Assembly: GCA_016787705.1 (NCBI GenBank)
Contig: JAEUTP010000008.1
Location: forward strand, 744,001 to 808,000
Direction: 5' to 3'
DNA from: Bacteroidia bacterium
GTDB lineage: Bacteria; Bacteroidota; Bacteroidia; B-17B0; Aurantibacillaceae
DNA length: 64,000 nt
Below, piece by piece: positions 18,652 to 27,600 of the stretch. Under the pieces are notes generated by a model. That model was not told where the DNA came from and ran no database searches. It saw only the letters and a list, made by a program, of their open reading frames with translations. The first letter of the stretch is position 1, and each line of letters starts with the position of its first letter. The translations under genes were made by a program, and so were the position numbers.

Positions 18652-18789
18652 AACCCATAAAATAATAGAAATAATATTTAATCTTTTATGGATGAAAAAA
18701 CTTAGAAAACTCGCCATCGGAAAAAGTTGTTTAATCTTTATGAAAGAAAAACATAATTTAATTGAAAATCTACGTCCACTTAAAAACTC

Positions 18790-19563
18790 ATGGCAAATAT
18801 ATATCATTTAAACTGTGTTAAAATTGTTTCTCCAATTAACGCGAATGTTTGCGGACACTGCCTTTTGATTGAAGAGAAAAATAAGCTCATTCTGGTAGAT
18901 ACAGGTGTTGGACTTTTAGATACACAAAAACCATTAGAAAGGATAGGAAAAAAACTTATTGATATGGTAGGCTATCGCTTTGACGAGAGTCAAACAGCTA
19001 TAAGACAGATTGAAAATTTAGGTTTTGATCCTAAAAAGGTGACAGATTGTATTATCTCTCATTTAGATAATGATCATGTAGGAGGCCTTGCTGATTTTCC
19101 CGATGCAACAATTCATGTAGGAATTGAAGAATTTGAAAACTTCACTTCAGACAATCAAAGATATTTAAAAACTCCTTTATCCCACAATCCAATTATAAAA
19201 ACATATAAAAAAAATGCTTGTGATTGGTTTGGATTTGAAGCCAGGCGAATCATTGCTGATATTGAAACAGAGATTTTTCTGATTCCACTTTTTGGTCATA
19301 CATTAGGGCATTGTGGTGTTGCATTAAAAAACCATAACAAATGGCTCTTTTACATAGCTGATGCATACTATATGAGAGTTGAGCTAACAGACAATAATCA
19401 TCTTGTAAATGAGCTTGCAAAAATGCGTGCCGATGATAACGAATTAAGATTAAGTACATTAAATAAGATCAGAAAATTAACAAAGGAACATCCTGAAATT
19501 GAAATTTTTAGTTATCACGATATTAAAGAATTTAAAATTTACAAGAATCGCTCAAAGAAATAA
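18790..19563 (+). CDS. Metallo-beta-lactamase-fold hydrolase
   Basis: 257 residues of an MBL fold. 'LILVDTGVGLLD' is the first strand motif, 'SHLDNDHVGGL' is the H-x-D-x-D-H metal motif (the second His replaced by Asp, as seen in some lactonase-like members), 'GHTLGHCGV' is the next metal His, and 'YIADAYY' carries the bridging Asp. The set resembles quorum-quenching lactonase-type and related MBL proteins, but the substrate cannot be deduced. It is followed after 9 bases by a GNAT acetyltransferase. Confidence 0.85.
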   Translation: MANIYHLNCVKIVSPINANVCGHCLLIEEKNKLILVDTGVGLLDTQKPLERIGKKLIDMVGYRFDESQTAIRQIENLGFDPKKVTDCIISHLDNDHVGGLADFPDATIHVGIEEFENFTSDNQRYLKTPLSHNPIIKTYKKNACDWFGFEARRIIADIETEIFLIPLFGHTLGHCGVALKNHNKWLFYIADAYYMRVELTDNNHLVNELAKMRADDNELRLSTLNKIRKLTKEHPEIEIFSYHDIKEFKIYKNRSKK

Positions 19564-19572
19564 ATTTAGATA

Positions 19573-20037
19573 ATGTATAACATAAAAAGAACAAACTCAG
19601 ACGATATAGATTTTCAAAAACTAGTCAAAGATCTCGATAAGGCAATGGCAATTATTGATGGAGAAGATCATTCGTTTTTTGCACAATTCAACAAAATTGA
19701 TACGATTAAACATGCAATAGTAATATGTGAAAACGGAAATGCTATTGGTTGTGGCGCAATCAGAGAATATGATGTTGACACCATGGAAGTAAAACGCATG
19801 TTTGTGTCTGTAGAAAAAAGAGGTAAAGGAATTGCTTCATCACTTTTAAATGAACTTGAAAGCTGGGCTAAAGAATTAGGATACAAAAAATGCATCTTAG
19901 AAACAAGTATAAAACAAGTAGAAGCAATTGCTCTATACACGAAAAACAATTATAAAGTAATAAAGAATTATGGCCAATATTCTGAAGTTGAAGATAGTGT
20001 TTGCTTTGAGAAACATTTGCTGGATTTTAAAATTTGA
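19573..20037 (+). CDS. GNAT-family N-acetyltransferase
   Basis: 154 residues with the GNAT core: 'AIVICENGNAIGCGAIREYD' (strands 2-3), motif A 'VEVKRMFV' preceded by 'TM' and followed by 'KRGKGIASSLLNELESWA' (acetyl-CoA pyrophosphate loop R/K-G-x-G-I-A), and 'ALYTKNNYKVIKNYGQY' as motif B. The acceptor is unknown; small-molecule amines are common. It is 9 bases downstream of the MBL hydrolase and probably in the same transcript. It is the last complete gene before the tRNA fragment. Confidence 0.88.
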   Translation: MYNIKRTNSDDIDFQKLVKDLDKAMAIIDGEDHSFFAQFNKIDTIKHAIVICENGNAIGCGAIREYDVDTMEVKRMFVSVEKRGKGIASSLLNELESWAKELGYKKCILETSIKQVEAIALYTKNNYKVIKNYGQYSEVEDSVCFEKHLLDFKI

Positions 20038-20154
20038 TGTTTTGAAAATAAGAAATGGATCATGATAAATATTTTCAACTTAAAAAATGTTTCAATAGTT
20101 TTTCACGAAAGATCAAACGTGTAATTTATTTAACTAAGAATCAATTCAATAGAA

Positions 20155-20180
20155 GTCAGGTTCGATTCCTGCCAGAGCCA
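20155..20180 (+). other. tRNA 3'-end fragment (candidate att site)
   Basis: TCAGG-TTCGATT-CCTGC forms a tRNA T-arm with the TTCRANY loop (20156-20172; the outermost pair is mismatched), followed by CAGAGCC-A, a 7-base acceptor 3' strand and discriminator. A complete tRNA would need GGCTCTG about 65-70 bases upstream; this is absent and no D-arm or anticodon arm can be drawn. The stretch is therefore only the 3' end, directly followed by a terminator. This is what is left at the distal end of an element integrated in a tRNA gene. Confidence 0.55.
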
Positions 20181-20184
20181 CTTG

Positions 20185-20210
20185 AAGCAGTCTTAACGAC
20201 TGCTTTTTTT
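20185..20210 (+). terminator. Rho-independent terminator after the tRNA fragment
   Basis: AAGCAGTC and GACTGCTT form a perfect 8-bp stem around the loop TTAAC, followed by a run of T to 20210. It ends rightward transcription and, given the A-rich left flank, may also stop the convergent pdxH transcript that ends at 20241. Confidence 0.8.
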
Positions 20211-20240
20211 ATTTTCAAAAAACAAGAAGCTTATTACACT

Positions 20241-20888
20241 TCATGGAGCGATACGCTTAATAATCCATTTATCATTTTCGGTATCCAGCAAATATTTAAC
20301 ACGATCGTGCAAACGATTCGGCTGCCCTTGCCAAAATTCAAACTTATTTGGTTTAAGGCAGTAGCCACCCCAAAAGGTGGGATATGGAACTGATTTGCCA
20401 TCACAAATAGCCTCATACTCTTTATATCTTTTTTCAAGTATTTCTTTACTATCAACCACCGAACTTTGTGAAGATATCCATGCCGATACTTGACTTTCAA
20501 AAGGCCGTTCATGAAAGTACTTTTCAGAAATAGCAGGATCAATTTGTTCTATTGTTCCTTCAATTCTTATTTGCCTGAATAATTGTGGCCAAAAAAACAA
20601 CAAAGAGCCATGAGGATTTTCGTTTATTTCTTTTCCTTTCTGACTATTATAATTGGTGTAGAATGTAAAGCCACTTTTGTCCACATCTTTTAAAAGAACA
20701 ATTCTAACAGATGGCAAACCTTCCTTAGTTGCAGTAGCTAAAGTCATTGCATTTGGTTCTAAAACATTGCTACTAAGTGCTTCATTAAACCATTTCCGAA
20801 ATTGTTCAGTGGGATCCGGCAGAACATTATTTTCATCCAGCAATTCTCCCTGGTATTGTGTACGCAGTTTACTTATTTGATCTTTCAT
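20241..20888 (-). CDS. pdxH: Pyridoxine/pyridoxamine 5'-phosphate oxidase
   Basis: 215 residues, the normal PdxH length. It oxidises PNP or PMP to pyridoxal 5'-phosphate with FMN and oxygen. Seen motifs: 'DPTEQFRKWFNEAL' near residue 25, 'NAMTLATATKEGLPSVRIVLLK' shortened here to the FMN-binding 'R-I-V-L-L-K', 'FYTNYNSQKGKEINENP', 'QIRIEGT', 'WISSQSSVV' and the C-terminal 'RLHDRVKY' with 'WIIKRIAP'. It is the last gene of the long minus-strand run and could supply PLP to the decarboxylase in the same run. Confidence 0.96.
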   Translation of the reverse strand: MKDQISKLRTQYQGELLDENNVLPDPTEQFRKWFNEALSSNVLEPNAMTLATATKEGLPSVRIVLLKDVDKSGFTFYTNYNSQKGKEINENPHGSLLFFWPQLFRQIRIEGTIEQIDPAISEKYFHERPFESQVSAWISSQSSVVDSKEILEKRYKEYEAICDGKSVPYPTFWGGYCLKPNKFEFWQGQPNRLHDRVKYLLDTENDKWIIKRIAP

Positions 20889-20894
20889 AGTTAC

Positions 20895-21974
20895 TTAGTT
20901 TAATTTTCCAAGTTCTTTTAAACGATATATATGAGATAGTAAGGCACTTCTGAATGTTGGTTGTATATTATATTTAAGTCCGAACTCTTTGGCGGTTTGC
21001 TCTACAATAGGAGCAATATTTTTATAGTGTATATGGCATATATTTGGAAATAAATGATGTTCGATCTGAAAATTTAAACCTCCAACATACCAACTCAAAA
21101 ATTTATTATTTGGAGCAAAATCGGCAGTAGTATTTAATTGGTGTACGCTCCAGTCTACATGCATATTTATTTCGGGTAATGGTTGTTTTGCTCCTTCAAC
21201 CACATGTGCCATTTGAAAAATAAAACTTAAAATAATACTGGCCGTCCAATGCATAATAAAAAAGCCAAGTAAAATTTGCCAAAAAGTATAGTTGGTAAAC
21301 AAAAGCGGTAAGCCAATTATGATGGCAAGGTATGTGACCTTACGTAGCAACATTTTAACAAATTCATTCCATATTTTTTTATTCTGGCTTTTTAACAGTC
21401 CTTCTCTGTGATATTTATGTAATCGCGTAAAATCGTTTGTAAGCATTGTAACGGTCATTAAACCATAAAAAATAAAAGCATAGATAAATTGATACTTATG
21501 ATACCATTTTAAGGGTTTATTTTCTGACAAGCGAATTGGTCCTTTATCATCAATATCTTCATCAAACCCTGATATATTTGTATAGGTATGATGTAACACA
21601 TTATGCTGAATTTTCCAATTCAAAACATTACTGCCTAATAGATATAAACTTCCGCCGAGTAAATTATTTACAATATGTTTTTTTGAATAGGCACCATGGC
21701 AGGCATCGTGCATTACGCCCATTCCAACACCGGCAATGCCTATGCCCATTAAAACTACGAGTGCTGCTGCTAAAACAAGCGGTACGTTTAAAAATAATAA
21801 AATCACAAATGGAACAAGGTAGGAGCACAATAAAATAATTGTTTTCACAACCATTTTATCATTTGCTTTTGGTGATAGATTATTTTGTTTGAAATAATTA
21901 CTTACTTTTTTTCTAAGCTCAACTACAAATTGATGTTCGTTAGGAATAGTACTGGTAAATTTAATGGTTTGCAT
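20895..21974 (-). CDS. Membrane fatty acid desaturase (acyl-lipid/linoleoyl-CoA type)
   Basis: 359 residues with the three histidine boxes of membrane di-iron desaturases: H89-DACH, H124-NVLHH, and Q303-IEHH. The Gln in the third box is typical of front-end (delta-5/6-like) desaturases, but no cytochrome b5 domain is fused. Membrane segments lie at about residues 45-85, 160-180 and 210-245. It introduces a double bond in membrane acyl chains and needs oxygen. It sits 6 bases from pdxH and 4 bases from a 4-TM protein. Regiospecificity is not known. Confidence 0.9.
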   Translation of the reverse strand: MQTIKFTSTIPNEHQFVVELRKKVSNYFKQNNLSPKANDKMVVKTIILLCSYLVPFVILLFLNVPLVLAAALVVLMGIGIAGVGMGVMHDACHGAYSKKHIVNNLLGGSLYLLGSNVLNWKIQHNVLHHTYTNISGFDEDIDDKGPIRLSENKPLKWYHKYQFIYAFIFYGLMTVTMLTNDFTRLHKYHREGLLKSQNKKIWNEFVKMLLRKVTYLAIIIGLPLLFTNYTFWQILLGFFIMHWTASIILSFIFQMAHVVEGAKQPLPEINMHVDWSVHQLNTTADFAPNNKFLSWYVGGLNFQIEHHLFPNICHIHYKNIAPIVEQTAKEFGLKYNIQPTFRSALLSHIYRLKELGKLN

Positions 21975-21978
21975 AGGT

Positions 21979-22410
21979 CTATTTAAAAGAAGTAATACCG
22001 TAAATGATTAAACTGAATATTTTAATAAATTCCATCATTACATAAATAAAATGTAAATTGGATGGCTCAACGTTCCATCCGCGTATATGCATCTCTGCTC
22101 TTGCATCCAACTCAGGTAAGGCATACCACGACTGAATGATCAGAATAACAATAGGAATCAATGCAAAAAGGTTTTGAAAATTCACAGGATTTTTTTGTGC
22201 AAGCATAATGGTAACAATAATGATGAGTACAAAAACCCATTCTACTTTATTTAATGCTCCGAACACCAAACGACCGATACCTAACCCTAATGGCAAAGTA
22301 ATTCCCGGGGCTCTGAATTTTAACCAGGCTTCCATAAAACTTATTGCGCTCACAAAGCCGATCCATAAAAAAGTTATAACTATGAGTATTGCTGAATTGA
22401 ATTTGATCAT
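21979..22410 (-). CDS. Four-TM membrane protein of unknown function
   Basis: 143 residues with about four hydrophobic segments (residues 7-25, 55-75, 80-95 and 120-140) and a short charged loop, 'LPELDARAEMHIRGW', that may lie at the membrane face. No family is recognised with confidence. It is tightly packed between hemN (8 bases) and the desaturase (4 bases), so a role linked to membrane lipids or heme is possible but not shown. Confidence 0.65.
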   Translation of the reverse strand: MIKFNSAILIVITFLWIGFVSAISFMEAWLKFRAPGITLPLGLGIGRLVFGALNKVEWVFVLIIIVTIMLAQKNPVNFQNLFALIPIVILIIQSWYALPELDARAEMHIRGWNVEPSNLHFIYVMMEFIKIFSLIIYGITSFK

Positions 22411-22418
22411 AAATAAAT

Positions 22419-23768
22419 TTAAGCTGTTGTACTGAAAGTATTTTTAACGGGTGCTTTTTGCCAGTAACGAGCATCTAAAGCGAGGCAGATATTTCGTAAA
22501 AATAATTTTCCGTTTTCTGATACTGAGATTTTGTAATCTTGGGCAAAAATCAATCCATCTTCTATTAGTTCAGAAAACTTGTTTTTTATTTTTTCGAATA
22601 GAGCTTTATTACACAAGGTGATACTAAAATCTGTCTCATAATTACACATTAAATTAAGGATGTGTTGCCGGATCAAAAGATCTTCTGAAGTTAGAATATG
22701 ACCTTTTGCGATCGGAAATTTTCCACTTGCTACACATTCCTGGTATTCTTCAACAGTTTTGAAGTTTTGCGAAAATGAACTCCAAGTATCACTAATAGAA
22801 GAGCATCCAAGGCCGATTAAAAGTTTTGTTTTATTTGTTGTGTAACCCATAAAATTCCGATGCAGTAATCCATTTTTATAGGCATGAAATAAATTATCGT
22901 TTGATAAAGCAAAGTGATCCATACCAATATCTGAATAGCCTGCATCTGAAAATAATGCCCTTCCTGTTTCATATAGTTTTCTTTTATAGCTGTCAACCGG
23001 CAGATCATGATCTGTGTATTTACGCTGACCCGGCTTTAACCATGGCACATGCGCATAACTATAAAACGCTATTCGTTCTGGTTTAAGAAGTATGATTTGG
23101 CTAATTGTTGAAGCAACTGTTTCAATAGTTTGATAAGGTAATCCATATACAAGATCTATATTAATAGAAGTATAACCAATTTCCCTGGCTGTTTCCATTA
23201 CATTTCTTACCTCATCAAATGTTTGGTAGCGGTTTATCGTATCCTGCACTTTTTCATCAAAATCCTGCACACCAAAACTTACCCTCCTAAATCCAAGATC
23301 AAATAATGCCAATAAATGTTTTTTTGTTGTATTTGATGGATGGCCTTCAAAACTAAAATCATGCTCCTCGGCTACGTTAGCTGTATTTAGGATTGAAAGC
23401 AACAGAAAATTTAAATTATCTGCCGAAAAAAAAGTAGGTGTTCCGCCTCCTAAATGTATTTCTTTTATTAGAGGTGTTTGATTGAACTGTTTTAAATAAA
23501 GTTGCCACTCTTGCAAAAGCGCTTTTATATAAGCGCCTTCAACTTTGTGATTCACAGTTATTCTGGTATTGCAAGCGCAATAGGTGCAAAGACTTTCGCA
23601 AAATGGTAAATGAATGTATAAACTAATACCATCTTTATTATTTTCAATAAATGAATGCTTCACATTCAATATCCAGCTATCTTCATTCAAATTATTATCC
23701 CAATATGGGACTGTTGGATAACTCGTATATCTGGGTGCAGGAATGTTATATTTTGAAACGAGGTTCAT
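22419..23768 (-). CDS. hemN: Oxygen-independent coproporphyrinogen III dehydrogenase
   Basis: 449 residues, full HemN length. It converts coproporphyrinogen III to protoporphyrinogen IX without oxygen using radical SAM chemistry. Residues 51-70 hold 'YIHLPFCESLCTYCAC' with the Cys57-x3-Cys61-x2-Cys64 cluster ligands. 'HLGGGTPTF' is the SAM-binding glycine motif, and 'RVSFGVQDFD' and 'IDLVYGLPYQT' are typical. The C-terminal HemN domain is present. Its place directly after the cbb3 genes fits heme supply at low oxygen. The start abuts the decarboxylase stop. Confidence 0.96.
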   Translation of the reverse strand: MNLVSKYNIPAPRYTSYPTVPYWDNNLNEDSWILNVKHSFIENNKDGISLYIHLPFCESLCTYCACNTRITVNHKVEGAYIKALLQEWQLYLKQFNQTPLIKEIHLGGGTPTFFSADNLNFLLLSILNTANVAEEHDFSFEGHPSNTTKKHLLALFDLGFRRVSFGVQDFDEKVQDTINRYQTFDEVRNVMETAREIGYTSINIDLVYGLPYQTIETVASTISQIILLKPERIAFYSYAHVPWLKPGQRKYTDHDLPVDSYKRKLYETGRALFSDAGYSDIGMDHFALSNDNLFHAYKNGLLHRNFMGYTTNKTKLLIGLGCSSISDTWSSFSQNFKTVEEYQECVASGKFPIAKGHILTSEDLLIRQHILNLMCNYETDFSITLCNKALFEKIKNKFSELIEDGLIFAQDYKISVSENGKLFLRNICLALDARYWQKAPVKNTFSTTA

Positions 23769-25016
23769 TTATTTACTGCTCAGCTTTTGTTCATTTTTTA
23801 ATTCACTCAAAAAATTATCAATGATTCCCGGTCTTACATGTGGCATAACAACAATTTTAAACCATTCCGGGTTATAATGACTATTGGGTACTAAATGATA
23901 TTTTTTAGCAAGCGACTGACTGATGTAAGCAGCATTTATAGTTACAATATTCAGGTCCGGATGTCTAAAATAATCTATTCCCCATTCATCCAGCTTATCA
24001 CAAATAGATGTTGTTCTGTCAATCAGGCCATGCATCTTAACTTTCCAGCCTTCGGATCCATGAATTCTAAGAATCATCCATACGCACACGGCATTTGCTC
24101 CCGAACGACTGCCACACAATGTAAAATCTTTCCCTTTTACATAACCTGCTTCATTTGTACAAACATATTTGAGAAAATTTTTACGGATCAGAAAAATTCC
24201 TGTACCATAGGGTGCTTGCAGCATTTTGTGCCCGTCAATAGAAAAAGAAGATATGTTCTTATTTTTAAAAGTAAAAACGTTTTTTTCACCGCATGTAAAT
24301 GGATAAATAAAACCTCCGTAAGCACCATCAACATGTAATTTGTAATTCACCTTTAACAGGTTAAGAAACGATGTAATGGTTTCAATATCATCTACTGATC
24401 CAAACATGGTTGTAGACATATTCATATTTACGATAAAATATTTCACACCTTCGTGTAAAGCACTCTCCATTTTTTGCTCGAAATTCCCGATCATTATTTT
24501 CCTTGTAACCTCATCAACGGTTAACTCAATACCCTGAAGATTGAGAAGGTCTATTGCTTTTGGTATAGAGTAATGAGTATCTCCGGAATATATAACAGCT
24601 ATTTCTTCCGGCTTTGCTTTAAACTCACTTGTAAAGTAATTACGGTAAATCCATAATGCTTCAATATTAGCCTCCGTTCCGCCACTGGCTACATATCCAT
24701 CATAAGATCCAGTTTCAGCGGAAAAGATTTCTTCAGCGCATATTTTTATCAGATCTTTTTCGATCTCATGGGTTCCTTTAAAAAAATCTTCGTGCTCATC
24801 TCCAAACGTATGTACACCTATATGATTTGGATTTGCAATTAATGTTGATAGGAATGGGGCATCTTTTAAAAAAGCGGCATCATCATAAAAAATATCACTA
24901 TCTAAAAATGTTCCGGGTATACCCAAAATACTTTCGGTGCGGTAATTAGTATTATTGCTCAACGCTTCAAATACTTTGCTTTTTATTTTTGAGTATGAAT
25001 ATTTGTCCCAATACAT
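23769..25016 (-). CDS. PLP-dependent group II amino acid decarboxylase
   Basis: 415 residues of the glutamate/histidine/aspartate decarboxylase family. Visible features are 'SGGTEANIEALW' (PLP phosphate binding, residues 111-122), His148 stacking in 'SGDTHYS', Asp230 in 'HVDGAYGGF', and Lys264 as Schiff-base lysine in 'SIDGHKMLQAPYGTG'. The substrate may be histidine, aspartate, tyrosine or glutamate; the sequence alone does not decide. Its position inside the cbb3/hemN run, with pdxH at the end, is unusual and suggests a role under low oxygen, for example acid or redox balance. Confidence 0.85.
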   Translation of the reverse strand: MYWDKYSYSKIKSKVFEALSNNTNYRTESILGIPGTFLDSDIFYDDAAFLKDAPFLSTLIANPNHIGVHTFGDEHEDFFKGTHEIEKDLIKICAEEIFSAETGSYDGYVASGGTEANIEALWIYRNYFTSEFKAKPEEIAVIYSGDTHYSIPKAIDLLNLQGIELTVDEVTRKIMIGNFEQKMESALHEGVKYFIVNMNMSTTMFGSVDDIETITSFLNLLKVNYKLHVDGAYGGFIYPFTCGEKNVFTFKNKNISSFSIDGHKMLQAPYGTGIFLIRKNFLKYVCTNEAGYVKGKDFTLCGSRSGANAVCVWMILRIHGSEGWKVKMHGLIDRTTSICDKLDEWGIDYFRHPDLNIVTINAAYISQSLAKKYHLVPNSHYNPEWFKIVVMPHVRPGIIDNFLSELKNEQKLSSK

Positions 25017-25019
25017 AAT

Positions 25020-25742
25020 TTATTTTTTATGGCAGCAGTTTATTTGTTTATGACAAACTGTATTAACCGCTTTTTCTTCTGTTAAGCCCGGGCTAACATA
25101 TTTAATTCCCAGGTTTAAACCTCTTAGTATTAGCAAAACTCCCATTACCCCTATCATCAAAGGCATTGCCCTTCTTATTTTTGTTCTTAATTCAACGGTA
25201 AAAAGATGGCTTGTATAACTTATAAGGAACATAAATGGTATTGTGCCGGCACCAAACAAGAGCATAAAAAAAGCACCCTTTAAACTACTGCCTGTTGCTA
25301 CAGCTCCGGCAATTCCTAAATACACCAAACCGCAAGGCAAAAGTCCATTCAGGAAACCAATGCTAAAAAAAGACCTTATACCGCGTTTTTGAAATTGTTT
25401 AGCTATTACGTTTTTAAGCTTGCTGAAAATTGTATAGACTCTATTAAAAAAATGTATCTTATTTGTTGAGATCAATAATCCAGATAAAATGATTATTCCA
25501 AGAGCTATAGACAATTTTTGTTGAAAACCAAATAAGAAAAAACTTTGACCTATGAAACCAAAAAGCGCACCTAATAAAGAATAAGTAAATATCCTTCCGG
25601 CATTATAAGATAAAACAGAAAGAAATTTTTTATGCAATGGCATTGTATGAACAGGGAGTGCCATAGCAATTGGCCCACACATGCCAATACAATGAAAGCT
25701 GCCTAAAAATCCCAAAGATATTGCTGCTATTAAAAATGCCAT
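25020..25742 (-). CDS. TauE/DsbD-like membrane protein linked to cbb3 maturation
   Basis: 240 residues with six or seven membrane segments. 'GFLGSFHCIGMCGPIAMALP' is shortened here to its H-C-I-G-M-C-G-P core, a Cys/Met-rich motif in the first helix typical of the DsbD_2 / 'sulfite exporter TauE/SafE' group found next to cbb3 genes. 'GLLPCGLVYLGIAGA' repeats a Pro-Cys motif in the middle helix. The tail has His/Cys pairs ('CHKQINCCHKK'). Metal (copper) or thiol handling for oxidase assembly is the likely role. It overlaps ccoH by one base. Confidence 0.82.
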   Translation of the reverse strand: MAFLIAAISLGFLGSFHCIGMCGPIAMALPVHTMPLHKKFLSVLSYNAGRIFTYSLLGALFGFIGQSFFLFGFQQKLSIALGIIILSGLLISTNKIHFFNRVYTIFSKLKNVIAKQFQKRGIRSFFSIGFLNGLLPCGLVYLGIAGAVATGSSLKGAFFMLLFGAGTIPFMFLISYTSHLFTVELRTKIRRAMPLMIGVMGVLLILRGLNLGIKYVSPGLTEEKAVNTVCHKQINCCHKK

Positions 25743-26176
25743 CAGATTGTTATTATCCTTTCTTTATAAAAAGTTTTATTATTACTGCTCCAGGTAATAC
25801 ACATCTTATAAAGCCCTTTTGCAAGCTGCGACCTTTTTATACTCTGTTTACCATTTTCATTAAATGTTAATTTAAACTTTTTATCTTTTGAAGAATCTGA
25901 AGGGCGAAAGAAAATAATTTCGCCGGTAAATGTTTTATCATTTATTACATCCGGAAAAGCTAAAATAATTTCATTTGCTTTCAGTTCGTATTGGATACTG
26001 CTCTTAAGATGTGTTTCATTTTCTATAGCATCAATGCGATCCTGATACTTTAATTCCTGCGCGTAATAATCTTTTGCAACCAATTCGCTTTTATTGGTAC
26101 TGCTAATAAACACCAAGCTTGATATGAGCATAACAAACCCCGTGTAAACTATTGTAATTCTAATTCCCCAACTCAT
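25742..26176 (-). CDS. ccoH: FixH/CcoH-like cbb3 assembly protein
   Basis: 144 residues with one N-terminal membrane segment ('GIRITIVYTGFVMLISSLVF') and a periplasmic domain that starts with 'ATNKSELVAKDYYAQELKYQDRI' in abbreviated form: the 'dYY...l.yq..id' pattern is the hallmark of FixH. It helps assemble or stabilise the cbb3 complex. It is located between ccoG and the TauE-like gene, the usual order. Confidence 0.88.
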   Translation of the reverse strand: MSWGIRITIVYTGFVMLISSLVFISSTNKSELVAKDYYAQELKYQDRIDAIENETHLKSSIQYELKANEIILAFPDVINDKTFTGEIIFFRPSDSSKDKKFKLTFNENGKQSIKRSQLAKGLYKMCITWSSNNKTFYKERIITI

Positions 26177-26190
26177 ATTTTTTGTTTTAG

Positions 26191-27591
26191 TTATACTGTT
26201 ACCGGCCCAAGAAAATTTGTTTTAACTGTCTTGATCAATTTTCCATTGCTGTAAATACCAACTTTTAATTCTGTTTTTCTTTTTTTAATATCCTGTTTAT
26301 TAAGGAAGATGAAAAAACTGCCTTGTGTCATATCTTCCTTTTTCACTGACAAATGTTTACCAACAATTTCAATATTCGCGTTCGGAAATCCTTCCACTTT
26401 GATCTCAACAGGAAGATCTTTACGCGTTTTATTTACCAGTTTTATAGTAAATAAATTGCTCACCTGGTTATTGGGTTGCTCCTGGTAAAGCATGCCCTTT
26501 GCTCTTATAATTGTTGCATCATAATCAGAACGGCTTATAAGTAAAAAACTTTCTATGCCTATTAGTAATAACAAAACTGCAGAGTAGGCTTTCATTCTTG
26601 AAGTAAAAGCAAGTTTTAATTTATTCTTTATTCCGTTCTCTGAATCAAATCGTATTAAGCCTTTTTGTAAACCAACACTCTCCATCATATGGTCACACGC
26701 ATCAATACATGCCGTGCAGTTAGTGCATTCTAATTGCGTGCCGTTTCTAATATCTATTCCGGTTGGACAAACCTTTACACATAAATTACAATCTATACAA
26801 TCACCGCCGGAGCGTACTTCATTCTTTTTAAATTTATGCCTGTCTTCGCCTCTTACATAATCGTATGCAACAACTACCGAATCTTTATCAAGCAATACAC
26901 CTTGCATCCGTCCATAAGGACAAACAATAATGCAAACCTGCTCCCTAAACCAAGAATAGACAAAAAAGAAAACACCTGTGAAAATAATTATAGATACAAG
27001 ACCTCCTAAATGGGCCGATATTGGTTCTTTAATAATTTTGAATAATTCATCAATACCAATTATATAGGCAAAAAAAGTGTTTGCAATAATAAACGAGAGA
27101 ATAAAAAATAAACTGTACTTTGAAATACGCTTAAATAATTTTGTAGAATCTAAGGGAGCTTTTGCTAACGCTTTTTGGTGTGGAGCATCGCCATCTATCC
27201 AATACTCAATTCGCCGAAAGAGCATTTCCATAAAAATAGTTTGCGGACAAGCCCAGCCGCAAAAAACTCTGCCAAAAATTACAGTAAATAAGGCTATAAA
27301 TACAATAAATGTAAGAAGACCAATACCAAAAATAAAAAAGTCCTGTGGCCAAAAGATCATTCCAAATAAGATAAATTTTCGTTCCAAAATATTTACCAGG
27401 AACAAAGGTTCATCATGTACTTTAATAAAAGGCAAACCAAAAAAAACAACAAGATAGAGGTAACTTAGATACTTACGGTAATTAAATAACTTGCCTTTTG
27501 GTTTGTAAGGATAAAGCCAATTACGTTTTCCGTTCTCATCAACCGTTGCAATATGATCTCTGAATCCTTCTATATTGTTTGCCTGGGCCAT
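26191..27591 (-). CDS. ccoG: Cytochrome c oxidase accessory protein CcoG (4Fe-4S, copper reduction)
   Basis: 466 residues. Membrane segments at about residues 38-60, 80-105, 155-180, 195-215 and 335-355 surround 'GRVFCGWACPQTIFMEMLFR', listed here by its C-G-W-A-C-P motif. Two 4Fe-4S clusters are given by 'CIDCNLCVKVCPTG' and 'CTNCTACIDACD'. The C-terminal 100 residues are an Ig-like periplasmic domain. CcoG reduces or delivers copper for the CcoN active site. It lies 9 bases after ccoP. Confidence 0.95.
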   Translation of the reverse strand: MAQANNIEGFRDHIATVDENGKRNWLYPYKPKGKLFNYRKYLSYLYLVVFFGLPFIKVHDEPLFLVNILERKFILFGMIFWPQDFFIFGIGLLTFIVFIALFTVIFGRVFCGWACPQTIFMEMLFRRIEYWIDGDAPHQKALAKAPLDSTKLFKRISKYSLFFILSFIIANTFFAYIIGIDELFKIIKEPISAHLGGLVSIIIFTGVFFFVYSWFREQVCIIVCPYGRMQGVLLDKDSVVVAYDYVRGEDRHKFKKNEVRSGGDCIDCNLCVKVCPTGIDIRNGTQLECTNCTACIDACDHMMESVGLQKGLIRFDSENGIKNKLKLAFTSRMKAYSAVLLLLIGIESFLLISRSDYDATIIRAKGMLYQEQPNNQVSNLFTIKLVNKTRKDLPVEIKVEGFPNANIEIVGKHLSVKKEDMTQGSFFIFLNKQDIKKRKTELKVGIYSNGKLIKTVKTNFLGPVTV

Positions 27592-27600
27592 TAATAAATT

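Noticed and set aside
20100..20180. Complete tRNA gene
   Set aside because: T-arm and acceptor 3' strand are present, but no GGCTCTG, D-arm or anticodon arm can be drawn upstream.
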